From Paenibacillus albus (GTDB lineage: Bacteria > Bacillota > Bacilli > Paenibacillales > Paenibacillaceae): DNA of 64,000 nt. Position numbers and translations under genes: made by a program. The DNA is taken from NCBI RefSeq assembly GCF_003952225.1, contig NZ_CP034437.1, positions 1-64,000 of the forward strand, in the 5' to 3' direction. Position 1 is the stretch's first letter. Each line of letters starts with the position of its first letter. Under the pieces are notes generated by a model, which saw nothing but the letters and a program-made list of their open reading frames with translations, was not told the origin of the DNA and did not search any database. This document shows, in pieces, positions 1 through 8,822 of this stretch.

Positions 1-1257
1 ATGACGACAACGAATTCAGGACCTGTGCGCACGAAGCCGTGGGATTTCGGTTTTATAAGCACGGAGGAATTCAGCGAGCTGGAGAAGGAATACGTCATGC
101 GGGTGCTTGAGAAGAAACGGGTGTTTCGCTACATCGGCCAAGATATCGAGAATTCCGAGGCTTTTAAGCTGGAGGATCTGTACCGGAAGCGAATCACGAC
201 CAGCCACTGCTTGGCGGTCAACTCCGGCACTTCCGCGCTCATTGCCGCTCTTGTCGGCGCAGATATCGGTCCGGGCGATGAAGTCATCGTACCCGGCTAC
301 ACGTACATCGCGACTGCGGCGGCTGTGCTCGCGGCTCGCGCCGTTCCGGTCATCGTGGAAGTCGACGACACGCTGACGATGGATCCGAGAAGCTTCGAAG
401 CGGCCATTACACCGCACACGAAAGCAGTCATCCCCGTTCATATGCGAGGCGTTCCTTGTCAGATGAACGAAATATTGGACATCGCTAAGGCGCATGGACT
501 CACCGTAATTGAAGATGTCGCCCAAGCGAACGGCGGCTCGTATCAAGGCAGGCCGCTCGGCTCCATGGGCGACGCAGGCTGCTTCAGCTTCCAGCAATAT
601 AAACTCGTTACGGCGGGAGAAGGCGGCTTGGTCGCGACGAGTAACGACCGCATTTATTCGCGCGCCAGCATCTACCACGATTCGGCGTTCGTTTACTGGG
701 GAACCGAGCGGCAGCAAACCTATGAAGCCATTCCAGGCGAGAATTATCGGCTCAGCGAATTAAACGCGGCGCTCGCTCTGGCGCAGTCCCAGCGAATCGA
801 CTCGATAATTGCGAAGCTGCGGGAGATCAAAGGAGCAATCGTGAACTGTATTGCTGACATCCCGTCCATCCAGTTGCAGCGAATTCCAGATCCAGAAGGC
901 GATGTATCGTACAGTCTCGTCTTCTACTTGAAGGATGCGGAAGAAGCGCAAAGCTTCTCAGCCCGCCTTGCGGCGGAAGGCATCCCGAACGGGACAATCA
1001 ACAATAATGGTTTTGCCGACCGGCATATTTACACGAACTGGTCGTATGTATTAGACAAGCGCGGCGTCTCCGAACGCGACAATCCTTGGACTTGCGCAAG
1101 CTATAAGGGCAATGTGGAATATTCACGGGATATGTGCCCTAACACGCTGAACTGGCTCGGACGCGCCATCGCCATCTCCCTGCATCAGCGGATGACAGAA
1201 GAGGATGTATCCGACGTCGTGCACGCCATCCGTAAAGTGGCGGATTCAATGGACTGA
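1..1257 (+). CDS. DegT/DnrJ/EryC1/StrS-type PLP aminotransferase
   Basis: Fold-type I PLP-dependent sugar aminotransferase family, 418 aa, close to full length. The NSGTSAL segment (residues 74-80) is the phosphate-binding loop. EDVAQ (171-175) carries the aspartate that contacts the PLP ring nitrogen (D172). SFQQYKLVTAGEGG contains the Schiff-base lysine K201. Family members aminate keto-sugars, often for cell-surface or antibiotic sugars, but some act on non-sugar ketones, and the substrate cannot be read here. The ATG is the first base of the window, so the ribosome binding site is not visible and a slightly longer N-terminus is possible. The next gene is convergent, so it has no operon partner in the window. 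Confidence 0.85.
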   Translation: MTTTNSGPVRTKPWDFGFISTEEFSELEKEYVMRVLEKKRVFRYIGQDIENSEAFKLEDLYRKRITTSHCLAVNSGTSALIAALVGADIGPGDEVIVPGYTYIATAAAVLAARAVPVIVEVDDTLTMDPRSFEAAITPHTKAVIPVHMRGVPCQMNEILDIAKAHGLTVIEDVAQANGGSYQGRPLGSMGDAGCFSFQQYKLVTAGEGGLVATSNDRIYSRASIYHDSAFVYWGTERQQTYEAIPGENYRLSELNAALALAQSQRIDSIIAKLREIKGAIVNCIADIPSIQLQRIPDPEGDVSYSLVFYLKDAEEAQSFSARLAAEGIPNGTINNNGFADRHIYTNWSYVLDKRGVSERDNPWTCASYKGNVEYSRDMCPNTLNWLGRAIAISLHQRMTEEDVSDVVHAIRKVADSMD

Positions 1258-1285
1258 ACACACGAATAGTTCCCTATAAAAAGGA

Positions 1286-1311
1286 GACCCGCTGGCAACG
1301 GGCCGCGGGTC
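1286..1311 (+). terminator. Hairpin after the aminotransferase gene
   Basis: GACCCGC (1286-1292) pairs perfectly with GCGGGTC (1305-1311) around a 12-base loop, 28 bases past the stop codon. The downstream T-run is poor (TTAAAAG). On the minus strand the hairpin is followed by a short T-run (CTTTTTA), so it may stop transcription from both sides. Confidence 0.5.
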
Positions 1312-1448
1312 TTAAAAGAATATATATAATAGGGGGTTGAGTCTTATTATAGAGAGCGAAGATTAAAACAAGATGAAAATGGCATTGCAGTTCCATTACA
1401 ATTGCGTGTCAGAACGATACTAATTCGTGGCTGCTGCGGCTGCAATGC

Positions 1449-2240
1449 CTAGGCCAGCTTAGGCAGCAGTCCTCCGCCAAGCAGATCTCCCGGTTCAAAT
1501 CCTTGTCCGTCGGTTACAATGTGACCCGCCCCGCTAAAACGCGTACCGTCCTCCATGAAAATAATAGCAAGAGCACGGCGCGGCTTGTCGCTCGAATTCG
1601 CATGCGCGAAGTGGAAGGTCATGCCGTCATGAAACGTGCAGCTGCCTGCTTTCATGCGACAAATGACTGCCGTGTTGCGATCCAGCTCCTTCGCGCCCTC
1701 CTGCTCAAAAATATCTTCCGGCGTGACAAGATCAACGCCTTTCAAATTGCGGATCTTCTGCGATTTCGGCACGAACATCATACAACCGTTGTTCTCATCG
1801 ACGTCATCGAGCGCGACCCAGATCGAGAACGCAACCATCGGCTTATCGCCTTCGACCGGCCAATACGGGCGATCCTGATGCCATGGCGTTACTTTGGAAT
1901 CGCCGGGCATCTTTAGCAGCGCATGATCGTGGAATAGCCGAATACCTTCAAAGCCAGTCAGCTGCTTGCCCATATCCGCAAAACGCTCACCTAGCACAAA
2001 CCGCGCCATGCCGCCATGATCACGCCATGTGTTTACGCGCTGATTCAGCACTTTGTAATACGCGCCTCCCGCTTCAGATGTCTGAACACCCCGTCCGCCC
2101 TGCGCGTTCATCGTCTCATCCATATGCTGGCGAAGCTCCTCCAGCTCCTCTGGCGACAGCACATTATCAATCTGAACAAAACCATTCTCTTGATAAAATT
2201 TGACCTTATCTTCGCTAAGCTGAATCTTCGAACTGATCAT
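1449..2240 (-). CDS. Phytanoyl-CoA dioxygenase (PhyH) family protein
   Basis: Fe(II)/2-oxoglutarate-dependent oxygenase of the PhyH family, 263 aa, complete. The iron-binding triad is visible: WHQD gives H121 and D123, and the distal histidine is probably H210 in HDGMTFH, followed by NSSDKPRR with an arginine placed to bind 2-oxoglutarate. The ATG follows AAGGGG with 10-base spacing. Bacterial PhyH enzymes hydroxylate varied small molecules (ectoine, phosphonates, secondary metabolites), so the substrate is open. It lies convergent to the aminotransferase and downstream of a terminator, which suggests its own promoter. A second PhyH gene lies at 50425-51234. Confidence 0.82.
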   Translation of the reverse strand: MISSKIQLSEDKVKFYQENGFVQIDNVLSPEELEELRQHMDETMNAQGGRGVQTSEAGGAYYKVLNQRVNTWRDHGGMARFVLGERFADMGKQLTGFEGIRLFHDHALLKMPGDSKVTPWHQDRPYWPVEGDKPMVAFSIWVALDDVDENNGCMMFVPKSQKIRNLKGVDLVTPEDIFEQEGAKELDRNTAVICRMKAGSCTFHDGMTFHFAHANSSDKPRRALAIIFMEDGTRFSGAGHIVTDGQGFEPGDLLGGGLLPKLA

Positions 2241-2351
2241 AAATGAAACGCCCCTTCACGCTTTAGGATATACCTCTACTTTACCTCTGAAAGCGGTATC
2301 CTTCTTGGAGGATATGGGGAAAAACTAAGACGATCTGCCAAAGCACAAAAT

Positions 2352-2397
2352 AAAAAGGCTGCTCCAAGGTATCGAGATGCCCCGGAACAGCCTTTTC
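2352..2397 (-). terminator. Rho-independent terminator of the catabolic operon
   Basis: On the minus strand AAAAGGCTGTTCC pairs with GGAGCAGCCTTTT (one mismatch) and is followed by TTTATTTTG. It lies just past the stop codon of the substrate-binding protein gene and marks the 3' end of the long operon. Confidence 0.85.
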
Positions 2398-2403
2398 TGC
2401 TAT

Positions 2404-3528
2404 TTATTTCGCAGCATTCGCCTTCTCGACAAACTCATCCGTGAATGCCTTGGAAACGTCTTGAGATTTCTTGATGACGCCGAGGTCGAGCAGCTGTTTG
2501 TTCATTTCTTCCCAACGCTCCGTCGTCATTGTGCCTACGCCCTTCGTTTCAGCGTCGCCTCCGTAAACAAGCGGCTGCAGCGCCTTCGCGCTGTAGGCGA
2601 ACCGATCGAGGCTCTCATCCGGATTTTCCTTCAAGATGCTAGGGTTAATTTCATCCGAGTGATCCTTGTAATAGTTCCAGCCCTTTATCGTCGCGTCAAC
2701 GAATGCCTGCACCTCATCCGGATGCTCCTTCAGGAACGACTCAGACGTAATCATCACGTTGGCGTATGGCGAATAACCATAGTCCGCGATCAGCAGACTG
2801 CCGACCTTTACGCCCTCTTGGCTGAGTACGTAGGGCTCGGCCGTGATGTAGCTTTGCACCACGGACTTGTCGTCGGCCATGAAGGAAGCAAGCTCGTAAT
2901 TGTATTTCATTTGCGTCGTCTTGCTCAGGTCAAATTTCTTCTTTAAAAACTCCCAATAGGTTACGCCATTGCTGACGTACACCTTTCGCCCGTTCAAATC
3001 CGCGATACTCTTAATACCTTGCCCCTCATGATAAGTAAATGATTGCGGACTCTTCTGGAACGTGCCGAGAATCGCGACAACCGGAATCCCTTGATCCCGA
3101 GCGACCAACACTTCATCGCTTGAGCTCATAGCGAATTGAGCTTTGCCCGAGAGGAGGAGCTGCGTTCCCGACACGTTGACTCCCGGGGTAATCGTCATAT
3201 CGAAGCCGGCGTCCTTGTAGAAGCCTTTGGCCAAAGCCGTGTAGTTGCCGCCATGCTCCGCCTGTGCGTACCAGTTCGTAATTTGGGTGATCGGAATAAG
3301 CGCCTTGCCGGAGTTCTCGGATGTGGAGGAAGACGTATCGGCTGTTGTATCAGTCGGCGTATCGGTCGATGCAGGAGCCGTTGTTTCCTGCGAGGCATTC
3401 GAGCTGTTGCCTGAGCTATTGCCCGAGTCGGATGAACAAGCCGCAACAAGCAGCATCAGCATCAGAACGATTACAGTCGGTATGAAGCTTTTGGGGAATT
3501 TCACAGTACGATCTCTTTTTTTATCCAT
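2404..3528 (-). CDS. NitT/TauT-type ABC transporter substrate-binding lipoprotein
   Basis: Extracellular solute-binding lipoprotein of the NMT1/THI5-like (SsuA/TauA/ThiY) family, 374 aa. The start at 3528 is preferred because GGAGGG stands 7 bases upstream; the frame is open further 5' without a better signal. A hydrophobic signal peptide ends in the lipobox VAAC, followed by a Ser/Thr/Asp-rich linker to about residue 75 and then the periplasmic-binding fold (ALAKGFYKDAGFD, GVNVSGTQLLLSGKAQF). Relatives bind sulfonates, nitrate or pyrimidine thiamin precursors. It is the last gene of the operon that also holds the permease (4912-5781) and ATPase (7159-7962). The enzymes in that operon suggest a nitrogen-containing ring or amide as ligand, which is inference. 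Confidence 0.85.
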   Translation of the reverse strand: MDKKRDRTVKFPKSFIPTVIVLMLMLLVAACSSDSGNSSGNSSNASQETTAPASTDTPTDTTADTSSSTSENSGKALIPITQITNWYAQAEHGGNYTALAKGFYKDAGFDMTITPGVNVSGTQLLLSGKAQFAMSSSDEVLVARDQGIPVVAILGTFQKSPQSFTYHEGQGIKSIADLNGRKVYVSNGVTYWEFLKKKFDLSKTTQMKYNYELASFMADDKSVVQSYITAEPYVLSQEGVKVGSLLIADYGYSPYANVMITSESFLKEHPDEVQAFVDATIKGWNYYKDHSDEINPSILKENPDESLDRFAYSAKALQPLVYGGDAETKGVGTMTTERWEEMNKQLLDLGVIKKSQDVSKAFTDEFVEKANAAK

Positions 3529-3589
3529 CGTTTTTCCCTCCACTTTTCTCTTTAAGTTCGCTTGTCGTTTCCATTCATGACCCAAAACC

Positions 3590-4912
3590 CTACTCTTGCT
3601 TCATGTCAATCGCAAGCCGGCTTTCCTGCACCATCGCGCTAACCCATCGGCCTTGAACAGCCACCCAGCGGGACGGAGATCCCTCAATCAGCAGCTGTTC
3701 CGCGTTCCCGGCATCCAGAACGGCCAGATCGGCCGAGCATCCTTCTCGGATCCCATAAGACGCCGTTAGCCCCATCAGGGTAGCAGGCGTTTCTGTAATC
3801 ATGCGGAGCAATACGTCCGGATCGTCCGCAGACCCCATCTGAGCGGCATAGGCGGTTAACAAGGCGATCTGCGCCAAATCTCCCTTTCCGAAGGGATGGA
3901 ACGGATCTCGTATGTTATCCGATGCCGCCGCCGTGGCGACGCCTGCTTGCAGGAGCTCCTTGACTCTCGTCACCCCCCTTCGAATCGGACCGTCATCGGC
4001 CCTTCCTTGCAAATATAGGTTCGCAGCCGGAAGCGTCACCGCCCCGAGCTTCGCAAGGGCCATTTCTTCGATAATCGGCCAAGCCTCGCTGCTCGGCATG
4101 CTCGAGAGCGAACACAGATGGCCTGCCGTTACGCGGCCTTCGTAGCCATGCTCTCTTGTCATCCGAGCGATCGGAATGACAGTGCGGACGTTCGGATCGT
4201 CTCTCTCATCCACGTGCAAATCGATGGGTACATCGAGGCGCGCCGCAGTATCGAACAGATGTCGGATGTCTGCATCCGGATCGGGGTTTAAATGAGGACA
4301 GCCGCCGATTCCATCCATCCCCAGCCCGATCAGTTCCTCGGCCAGCTCCGCTGTCTCGCGCGGCGACTGACCAAACGACAGCATCGGGAACAGCTGCAGC
4401 CGGACAAGCCCCTTCAGAGCCTCCTTCGCTTCGAGCGCCGCCTCCACAGTTCGGAACATGATGTCTCTCCCGAGCCAAGCATGCATATCCAAATGCGTTC
4501 GCATATGCACCGTGCCTTGCCGTAATCCCATCATGGCCGTGCGGATAATCCGCTCGCGGATTTCCTCCTTGGAAAAGCGAGCCACATGCTGTCCGTAGTT
4601 GGAAATCGCCTCCAGAAGCGTGCCTGATGCATTGCCCACCTGCGGGAGCGACAATGCTTTGTCCAAATGCATATGCATGTCGGCGAAGCCCGGCACCGCG
4701 ATTCGGCCTTCGAGATCCACAGTGGCGGCAGTGAAACCATCCGCACCGATCGCTTCCTTCGAAGCGATCGAAACCGCATCATCGAGAATGACTCGCTCTG
4801 CACTGGCATCAACCGTTCTCCATACGCCATCTTCCGCAATCAACTCGTACAAACGGTTGTCCCCGTTTAGCGGCAAGCGGGCGTTTATAATGTGGAGCCT
4901 GCCTGCGCGCAT
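3590..4912 (-). CDS. Cytosine deaminase-like amidohydrolase
   Basis: Amidohydrolase-superfamily protein of 440 aa resembling cytosine deaminase (CodA). Metal ligands are visible as HMH (H80, H82), the LHVDE strand, AGHLCSL, and ASDNIRDPF carrying the conserved aspartate. These match the CodA layout HxH, HxxE, H, D. CodA-type enzymes deaminate or hydrolyse cyclic amidines, for example cytosine, creatinine or isocytosine. The start codon overlaps the stop of the permease gene by one base (TGATG), and GGGGAGGG lies upstream, so translation is probably coupled. Its place in a transporter and hydrolase operon suggests a ring-deamination or ring-opening step, but the substrate is unknown. Confidence 0.8.
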   Translation of the reverse strand: MRAGRLHIINARLPLNGDNRLYELIAEDGVWRTVDASAERVILDDAVSIASKEAIGADGFTAATVDLEGRIAVPGFADMHMHLDKALSLPQVGNASGTLLEAISNYGQHVARFSKEEIRERIIRTAMMGLRQGTVHMRTHLDMHAWLGRDIMFRTVEAALEAKEALKGLVRLQLFPMLSFGQSPRETAELAEELIGLGMDGIGGCPHLNPDPDADIRHLFDTAARLDVPIDLHVDERDDPNVRTVIPIARMTREHGYEGRVTAGHLCSLSSMPSSEAWPIIEEMALAKLGAVTLPAANLYLQGRADDGPIRRGVTRVKELLQAGVATAAASDNIRDPFHPFGKGDLAQIALLTAYAAQMGSADDPDVLLRMITETPATLMGLTASYGIREGCSADLAVLDAGNAEQLLIEGSPSRWVAVQGRWVSAMVQESRLAIDMKQE

Positions 4913-5781
4913 CAGTTATCCCTCCCCAGCTCGGACTCGTGCCAGGAGCTGAGCAGCAGCTTGGAAATTCGATTCACAATGAGGAAGAAGGCGATGCCCA
5001 TGAGGGATGCCGACAGTCCGCAGGCGAACAGATACGCCGTATTCATCCGTACGGCCGCCACAGTGATGGCGTATCCGAGACCGCCTTTGCTGCCGCCGAC
5101 GCCTGCCATATATTCGCCGACGATCGCGCCGATGACGGACAGCGTAGCCGAGATTTTGAGGCCTGCGAGCATATACGGCAATGCGGCGGGAATCCGCAGC
5201 TTCCACATCATTTGAAGAGGGGAAGCGTTATAGAGGAAGAACAGGTTCTTCATATTGTGGTCGGTCGAGTTAAGGCCGATCAGCGTATTCGACAGCATCG
5301 GGAAGAAGCCGATAAGGAATGTAATGAACACGATGGCGTTGAGGCCGGCTCCAAACCAGATGACGATGATCGGGGCAATCGCAATGATCGGAATGGTCTG
5401 CAGGACGATCGCATACGGGTACACGCTTTTTTCAACCCATTTGGAGCTCGCCAGCAGCACCGCTCCCAAGACGCCTAGAATGAGGCTAAAAACAAAACCG
5501 ATTAGCGTCTCATAGGCTGTCGTCCACAGGGAAGCGAGAAGACTAGATCCATTCTCCACCGCAGATCTCACGATGTCCGTCGGCCTTGGCACAAGGAAGA
5601 TGGGAACATCGAACAACCGGCAAACCCACTCCCAGCCTCCCACGAAAATAACGAAGGCAGCGAGCGACGGCAAATAGCCAGCCGTCTTCCTGATCCATTC
5701 ACGGCGAATCGGCGTTTTAAGCGAAGCAGATGCAGAATAATCTTTGGTGACGAGCGGCATGTCTGTGATGGTTTTTTCCAT
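4912..5781 (-). CDS. NitT/TauT-type ABC transporter permease
   Basis: Integral membrane permease (SsuC/TauC family), 289 aa, with about six hydrophobic helices and the typical EAA-loop region (NTLIGLNSTDHNMKNLFFLYNASPLQ, then RIPAALPYMLAGLK). The first 35 residues are hydrophilic and cytoplasmic. The ATG has AAGGAGG 9 bases upstream. It pairs with the ATPase at 7159-7962 and the binding protein at 2404-3528, with an FAD oxidase gene inserted between permease and ATPase. Direction of transport is import, as for all members with a solute-binding protein. Confidence 0.88.
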   Translation of the reverse strand: MEKTITDMPLVTKDYSASASLKTPIRREWIRKTAGYLPSLAAFVIFVGGWEWVCRLFDVPIFLVPRPTDIVRSAVENGSSLLASLWTTAYETLIGFVFSLILGVLGAVLLASSKWVEKSVYPYAIVLQTIPIIAIAPIIVIWFGAGLNAIVFITFLIGFFPMLSNTLIGLNSTDHNMKNLFFLYNASPLQMMWKLRIPAALPYMLAGLKISATLSVIGAIVGEYMAGVGGSKGGLGYAITVAAVRMNTAYLFACGLSASLMGIAFFLIVNRISKLLLSSWHESELGRDN

Positions 5782-5813
5782 GCGATTGAACCTCCTTCTT
5801 GGTAATCCGCCGG

Positions 5814-7142
5814 TTACGCCGGGTCGGCAACGAGCTTACCTGGATTCAGCAGGCCAAGCGGATCGTTGACTCGCTTCCGTTCGACCATTCCGCTGAATGT
5901 CGCGCTGCGGGGGCTGACGGCCCAGGTGTGCGGATCGGAAACCGACACTTCGATCGATTCGAAATAGTCGACAATTTCGTAGAGCCGCTCCTCAGTCGAA
6001 TACTTAATAACCGGCAGCGCGACCGGGATAATGTTACCTCCCGCCATCATCCACTCCATATGGATCAGCACTTCGTCCGCGAATTTGCCTTTAATCAAGG
6101 CAAGCTGCTCCATGAAGCCAGATGCCGATAGGCCCGACTGCAGGTACGTATAGGTCGGATCTGCGCGCAGCGACCATAGCGTCGTGTGGTTCCATGTAAA
6201 GTCGGACAAGCTGACGCCTTTGCGATATTGCGAAGGCTCTTTGACATATCCCATCCTGCCCCGAGCTTGCTTCGCATGTGCGTGCACCTCTTCAAGATAC
6301 CCCGCTTCCGTCTCCAGCAGTACCGCGGCGGAGTCTCTCTCCAACTGCTTCTTCAGTGGTGTAAAGTAACTCGGCAGCGGCCATTCGCTAAGGCTGACCA
6401 TTCGTTTGGGAATAGAAGCATCATTCGCGACCGCGTTGCCGAAGAGCGCAGCATCCTCCAGGCTGTCGAATTGAAAGATGGATTCTTGCCATGACTTTGC
6501 AGGCGCAAGAGGAATGACAACCTCGGTTACGATGCCCGTCGTTCCATAGCTGTGGATGTAATGCTGCACCTCCGGCCCCGTCACGACCATTCGCTTCGGC
6601 GACTGCTCCATCGTATAAATCACCGCTTCCAGAACGTTGCCATCCCAGAGATTCCCCCAAGTAATGGAACCGATGCCCCCAGAGCCGCCGCTGATAAACC
6701 CTCCGATCGTCGCGACCATCAGCGTGCTTGGATAGATGCGGAGCTCCTGCCCGGATTCACGCGCCGCCTTTTCCAACAACCCCAGCTTCACGCCGCATTG
6801 GCAGCGTGCATAACCGTCACCGATTTCAATGATGGAGTTAAGTCCGCTAACATCAAGCAGAATCCCCCCATCCAGAGGAACTGCCTGCCCATAGTTCCCG
6901 GTTCCGGCGCCGCGAGGCGTGATCGGAATCCGATGAGCGTAAGCGTACGCGAGCGTCTTCGCCACATCTTCCTCGTTCTCGGCCTTAACGACACCATCGG
7001 CGAGCTTCCCTTTCAGCTTCCCATCCAGCACCGGGGAGTACCAATAATAGTCCTTCGACAGCTTCTCGACCACAGAGGATTCAAGTAAAAGCTTGCTCTC
7101 TCCCAGCAGCTCGGCAGCGCCGCTCTCCCACCCTTTACTCAT
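5814..7142 (-). CDS. FAD-binding oxidase (GlcD / PCMH-type)
   Basis: FAD-linked oxidoreductase of the vanillyl-alcohol-oxidase/PCMH fold, about 442 aa, related to the glycolate and D-lactate dehydrogenase GlcD. The FAD pyrophosphate loop is PRGAGTGNYGQAVPLDGG, followed by the second FAD segment GGFISGGSGGIGSITWG. The C-terminal part matches the FAD-oxidase C domain and ends in NPGKLV, a common ending of this family. AGGAGG lies 12 bases before the ATG at 7142; a GTG at 7151 is the alternative start. In the operon it could oxidise a 2-hydroxy acid or an amine-derived product released by the hydrolases. Confidence 0.8.
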   Translation of the reverse strand: MSKGWESGAAELLGESKLLLESSVVEKLSKDYYWYSPVLDGKLKGKLADGVVKAENEEDVAKTLAYAYAHRIPITPRGAGTGNYGQAVPLDGGILLDVSGLNSIIEIGDGYARCQCGVKLGLLEKAARESGQELRIYPSTLMVATIGGFISGGSGGIGSITWGNLWDGNVLEAVIYTMEQSPKRMVVTGPEVQHYIHSYGTTGIVTEVVIPLAPAKSWQESIFQFDSLEDAALFGNAVANDASIPKRMVSLSEWPLPSYFTPLKKQLERDSAAVLLETEAGYLEEVHAHAKQARGRMGYVKEPSQYRKGVSLSDFTWNHTTLWSLRADPTYTYLQSGLSASGFMEQLALIKGKFADEVLIHMEWMMAGGNIIPVALPVIKYSTEERLYEIVDYFESIEVSVSDPHTWAVSPRSATFSGMVERKRVNDPLGLLNPGKLVADPA

Positions 7143-7158
7143 ACTCTCCACCTGCCTC

Positions 7159-7962
7159 CTAATGTTTTAACGAACCGGATACTTCGCGCACCAGCTCTCC
7201 GAAACGAGCCGTGGTGCGGAATTCAACGTCCCGCGGGAATGAAACATCGATCGGAATGATATCCGACACCTTGCCCGGACGAGGCGTCATAACGACGACC
7301 CGCGTCGATAGAAACACCGCTTCGAACACGTTATGCGTAACGAAGAGCACCGTCATGGACTTCTCCTGCTCCCAGATCGCCAGCAATTCGTCTTGAAGCG
7401 TCTGCCTCGTAATTTCATCCAATGCGCCGAACGGCTCATCCATCAGCAGCAGCTTCGGCTTAGACACGAGCGCCCTCGCAATCGATACACGCATCTTCAT
7501 GCCGCCGGACAGCATGCGGGGAAGGGCCTTCGTGTAGTCCTTCAGCCCAACGAGCTCCAGCACCCGCTCCGCCTCTTCCCTGCAGGACTTCTTCGAATCG
7601 CCCCGCAGCTTAAGCGGGAGCATGACGTTCTCAATGACGGACGTCCACGGCAGCAGCGTGTGCTCCTGGAATACGAAAGCCGTACCGTTGTCTTTGCGGG
7701 CATCCTTCGGCGATTTGCCGAGAATTTCAAGCCGCCCCGAGGTCGGCTCGCTCAGCCCGGTGATGAGCTTGAATATCGTCGATTTGCCGCAGCCGGAAGG
7801 GCCGACGAAGGAGACGAACTCCCCCTTGGTCAAATTCAGATTGACTTCCTGCAGCGCGACCGTTCCGTTTGGGTAAACCTTGGATAATCCTTGCATGCGT
7901 ACGATCGATTCTTGACTGAGGTCTATCCCGGTATCGGCGACCTTGCTATCCAACATCTCCAT
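7159..7962 (-). CDS. NitT/TauT-type ABC transporter ATPase
   Basis: ATP-binding subunit (SsuB/TauB family), 267 aa. Walker A is GPSGCGKST, the Q-loop is VFQEHTLLPW, the signature is LSGGMKMRVSIARAL, Walker B is LLLMDEPFGALDE, and the H-loop is VTHNVFEAV. All catalytic elements are intact. GGGAGG lies upstream of the ATG. It energises import through the permease at 4912-5781. Confidence 0.92.
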   Translation of the reverse strand: MEMLDSKVADTGIDLSQESIVRMQGLSKVYPNGTVALQEVNLNLTKGEFVSFVGPSGCGKSTIFKLITGLSEPTSGRLEILGKSPKDARKDNGTAFVFQEHTLLPWTSVIENVMLPLKLRGDSKKSCREEAERVLELVGLKDYTKALPRMLSGGMKMRVSIARALVSKPKLLLMDEPFGALDEITRQTLQDELLAIWEQEKSMTVLFVTHNVFEAVFLSTRVVVMTPRPGKVSDIIPIDVSFPRDVEFRTTARFGELVREVSGSLKH

Positions 7963-8005
7963 TCATAAACGCCTCCCGCCATACGAAGTGAATGTCCTAT
8001 TGTAC

Positions 8006-8806
8006 CTATTTCTTTAGACTGCTCATTTCAAAGCTCGCCAGCTCGAGCAGCGCGCCGGCCATGGCCAATCCGCCTCGACGCAGCAGCAGTTCACCGTACT
8101 CCGCGTCCGCCAGCTTGGCGTTGCCTGCAATGCCAGATTTCGAAATATCGCTCATGAGCCAAGCGAAGGCCTTCGATCGGAATTGCAGCTGCATCGAGGA
8201 AGGCAGATTCGGAGTTTCGTCGGGAGCTGCATTCATATTGACCCAATGCTTTCTCGCCGCCAGCACGAGCGAGGTTTCAACCTCTCCGCCGTGAATATCG
8301 AGCGACGGCTCCCGGTATTGCAGCGCCACCGGATCGGCCGTCGCATTCACGTGCAATTGATAAACGATAAGTCCGGTTTCCTTGCGAATGTCGCGCCCCA
8401 TTAGATTCAGCAGATCGACGTTGCCGCCGTGCGTATTATAGAAGACTAATTTGCGGAAGCCGCTGAGCTGCAAGCTCTTGGCAATATCCATCAGCACGGC
8501 CATCAAGGTAGCGGCGGACAGCGAGATCGTGCCTGGATGTCCAAGATGCTCCGTGCTCTTGCCGTAAGGCAGCGGAGGCAGCAGCCATACCGGCGCTTCG
8601 TCCGGGAGTGCTTCGAAACCGTAGGTTAAGAAGCTTTCATTAATCAGCGTATCGGTATAGGTCGGCAGATGAGGCCCGTGCTGTTCGACGGCGCCGATCG
8701 GCAGGACGACGATCGCGTCCTCCTTATCGAGCTCCGCGACCTGCTTGCGGCTCAGCCGAGGCAGGAAGTGGGTGTCCCACGCCTTTCCTGAATTACGAGT
8801 TAACAT
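8006..8806 (-). CDS. Creatininase-family amidohydrolase
   Basis: Metal-dependent hydrolase of the creatininase (creatinine amidohydrolase) family, 266 aa, complete. Family motifs are all present: PIGAVEQHGPHLPTYTD near residue 36, GKSTEHLGHPGT, NTHGGN and DIHGGEVETS, which supply the two-metal site. Known members open cyclic amides (creatinine), deformylate FAPy in riboflavin/F420 synthesis, or open an inosose ring. In this operon a role in opening a cyclic amide or lactam fits best. AAGGGGG precedes the ATG by 8 bases. It sits between the FAH-family gene and the ATPase gene. Confidence 0.85.
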   Translation of the reverse strand: MLTRNSGKAWDTHFLPRLSRKQVAELDKEDAIVVLPIGAVEQHGPHLPTYTDTLINESFLTYGFEALPDEAPVWLLPPLPYGKSTEHLGHPGTISLSAATLMAVLMDIAKSLQLSGFRKLVFYNTHGGNVDLLNLMGRDIRKETGLIVYQLHVNATADPVALQYREPSLDIHGGEVETSLVLAARKHWVNMNAAPDETPNLPSSMQLQFRSKAFAWLMSDISKSGIAGNAKLADAEYGELLLRRGGLAMAGALLELASFEMSSLKK

Positions 8807-8822
8807 GATAGGACCCCCTTCT

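Noticed and set aside
16-717. 233-codon minus-strand frame opposite the aminotransferase
   Set aside because: Antisense shadow of a conserved PLP enzyme; Arg-rich and without family resemblance.
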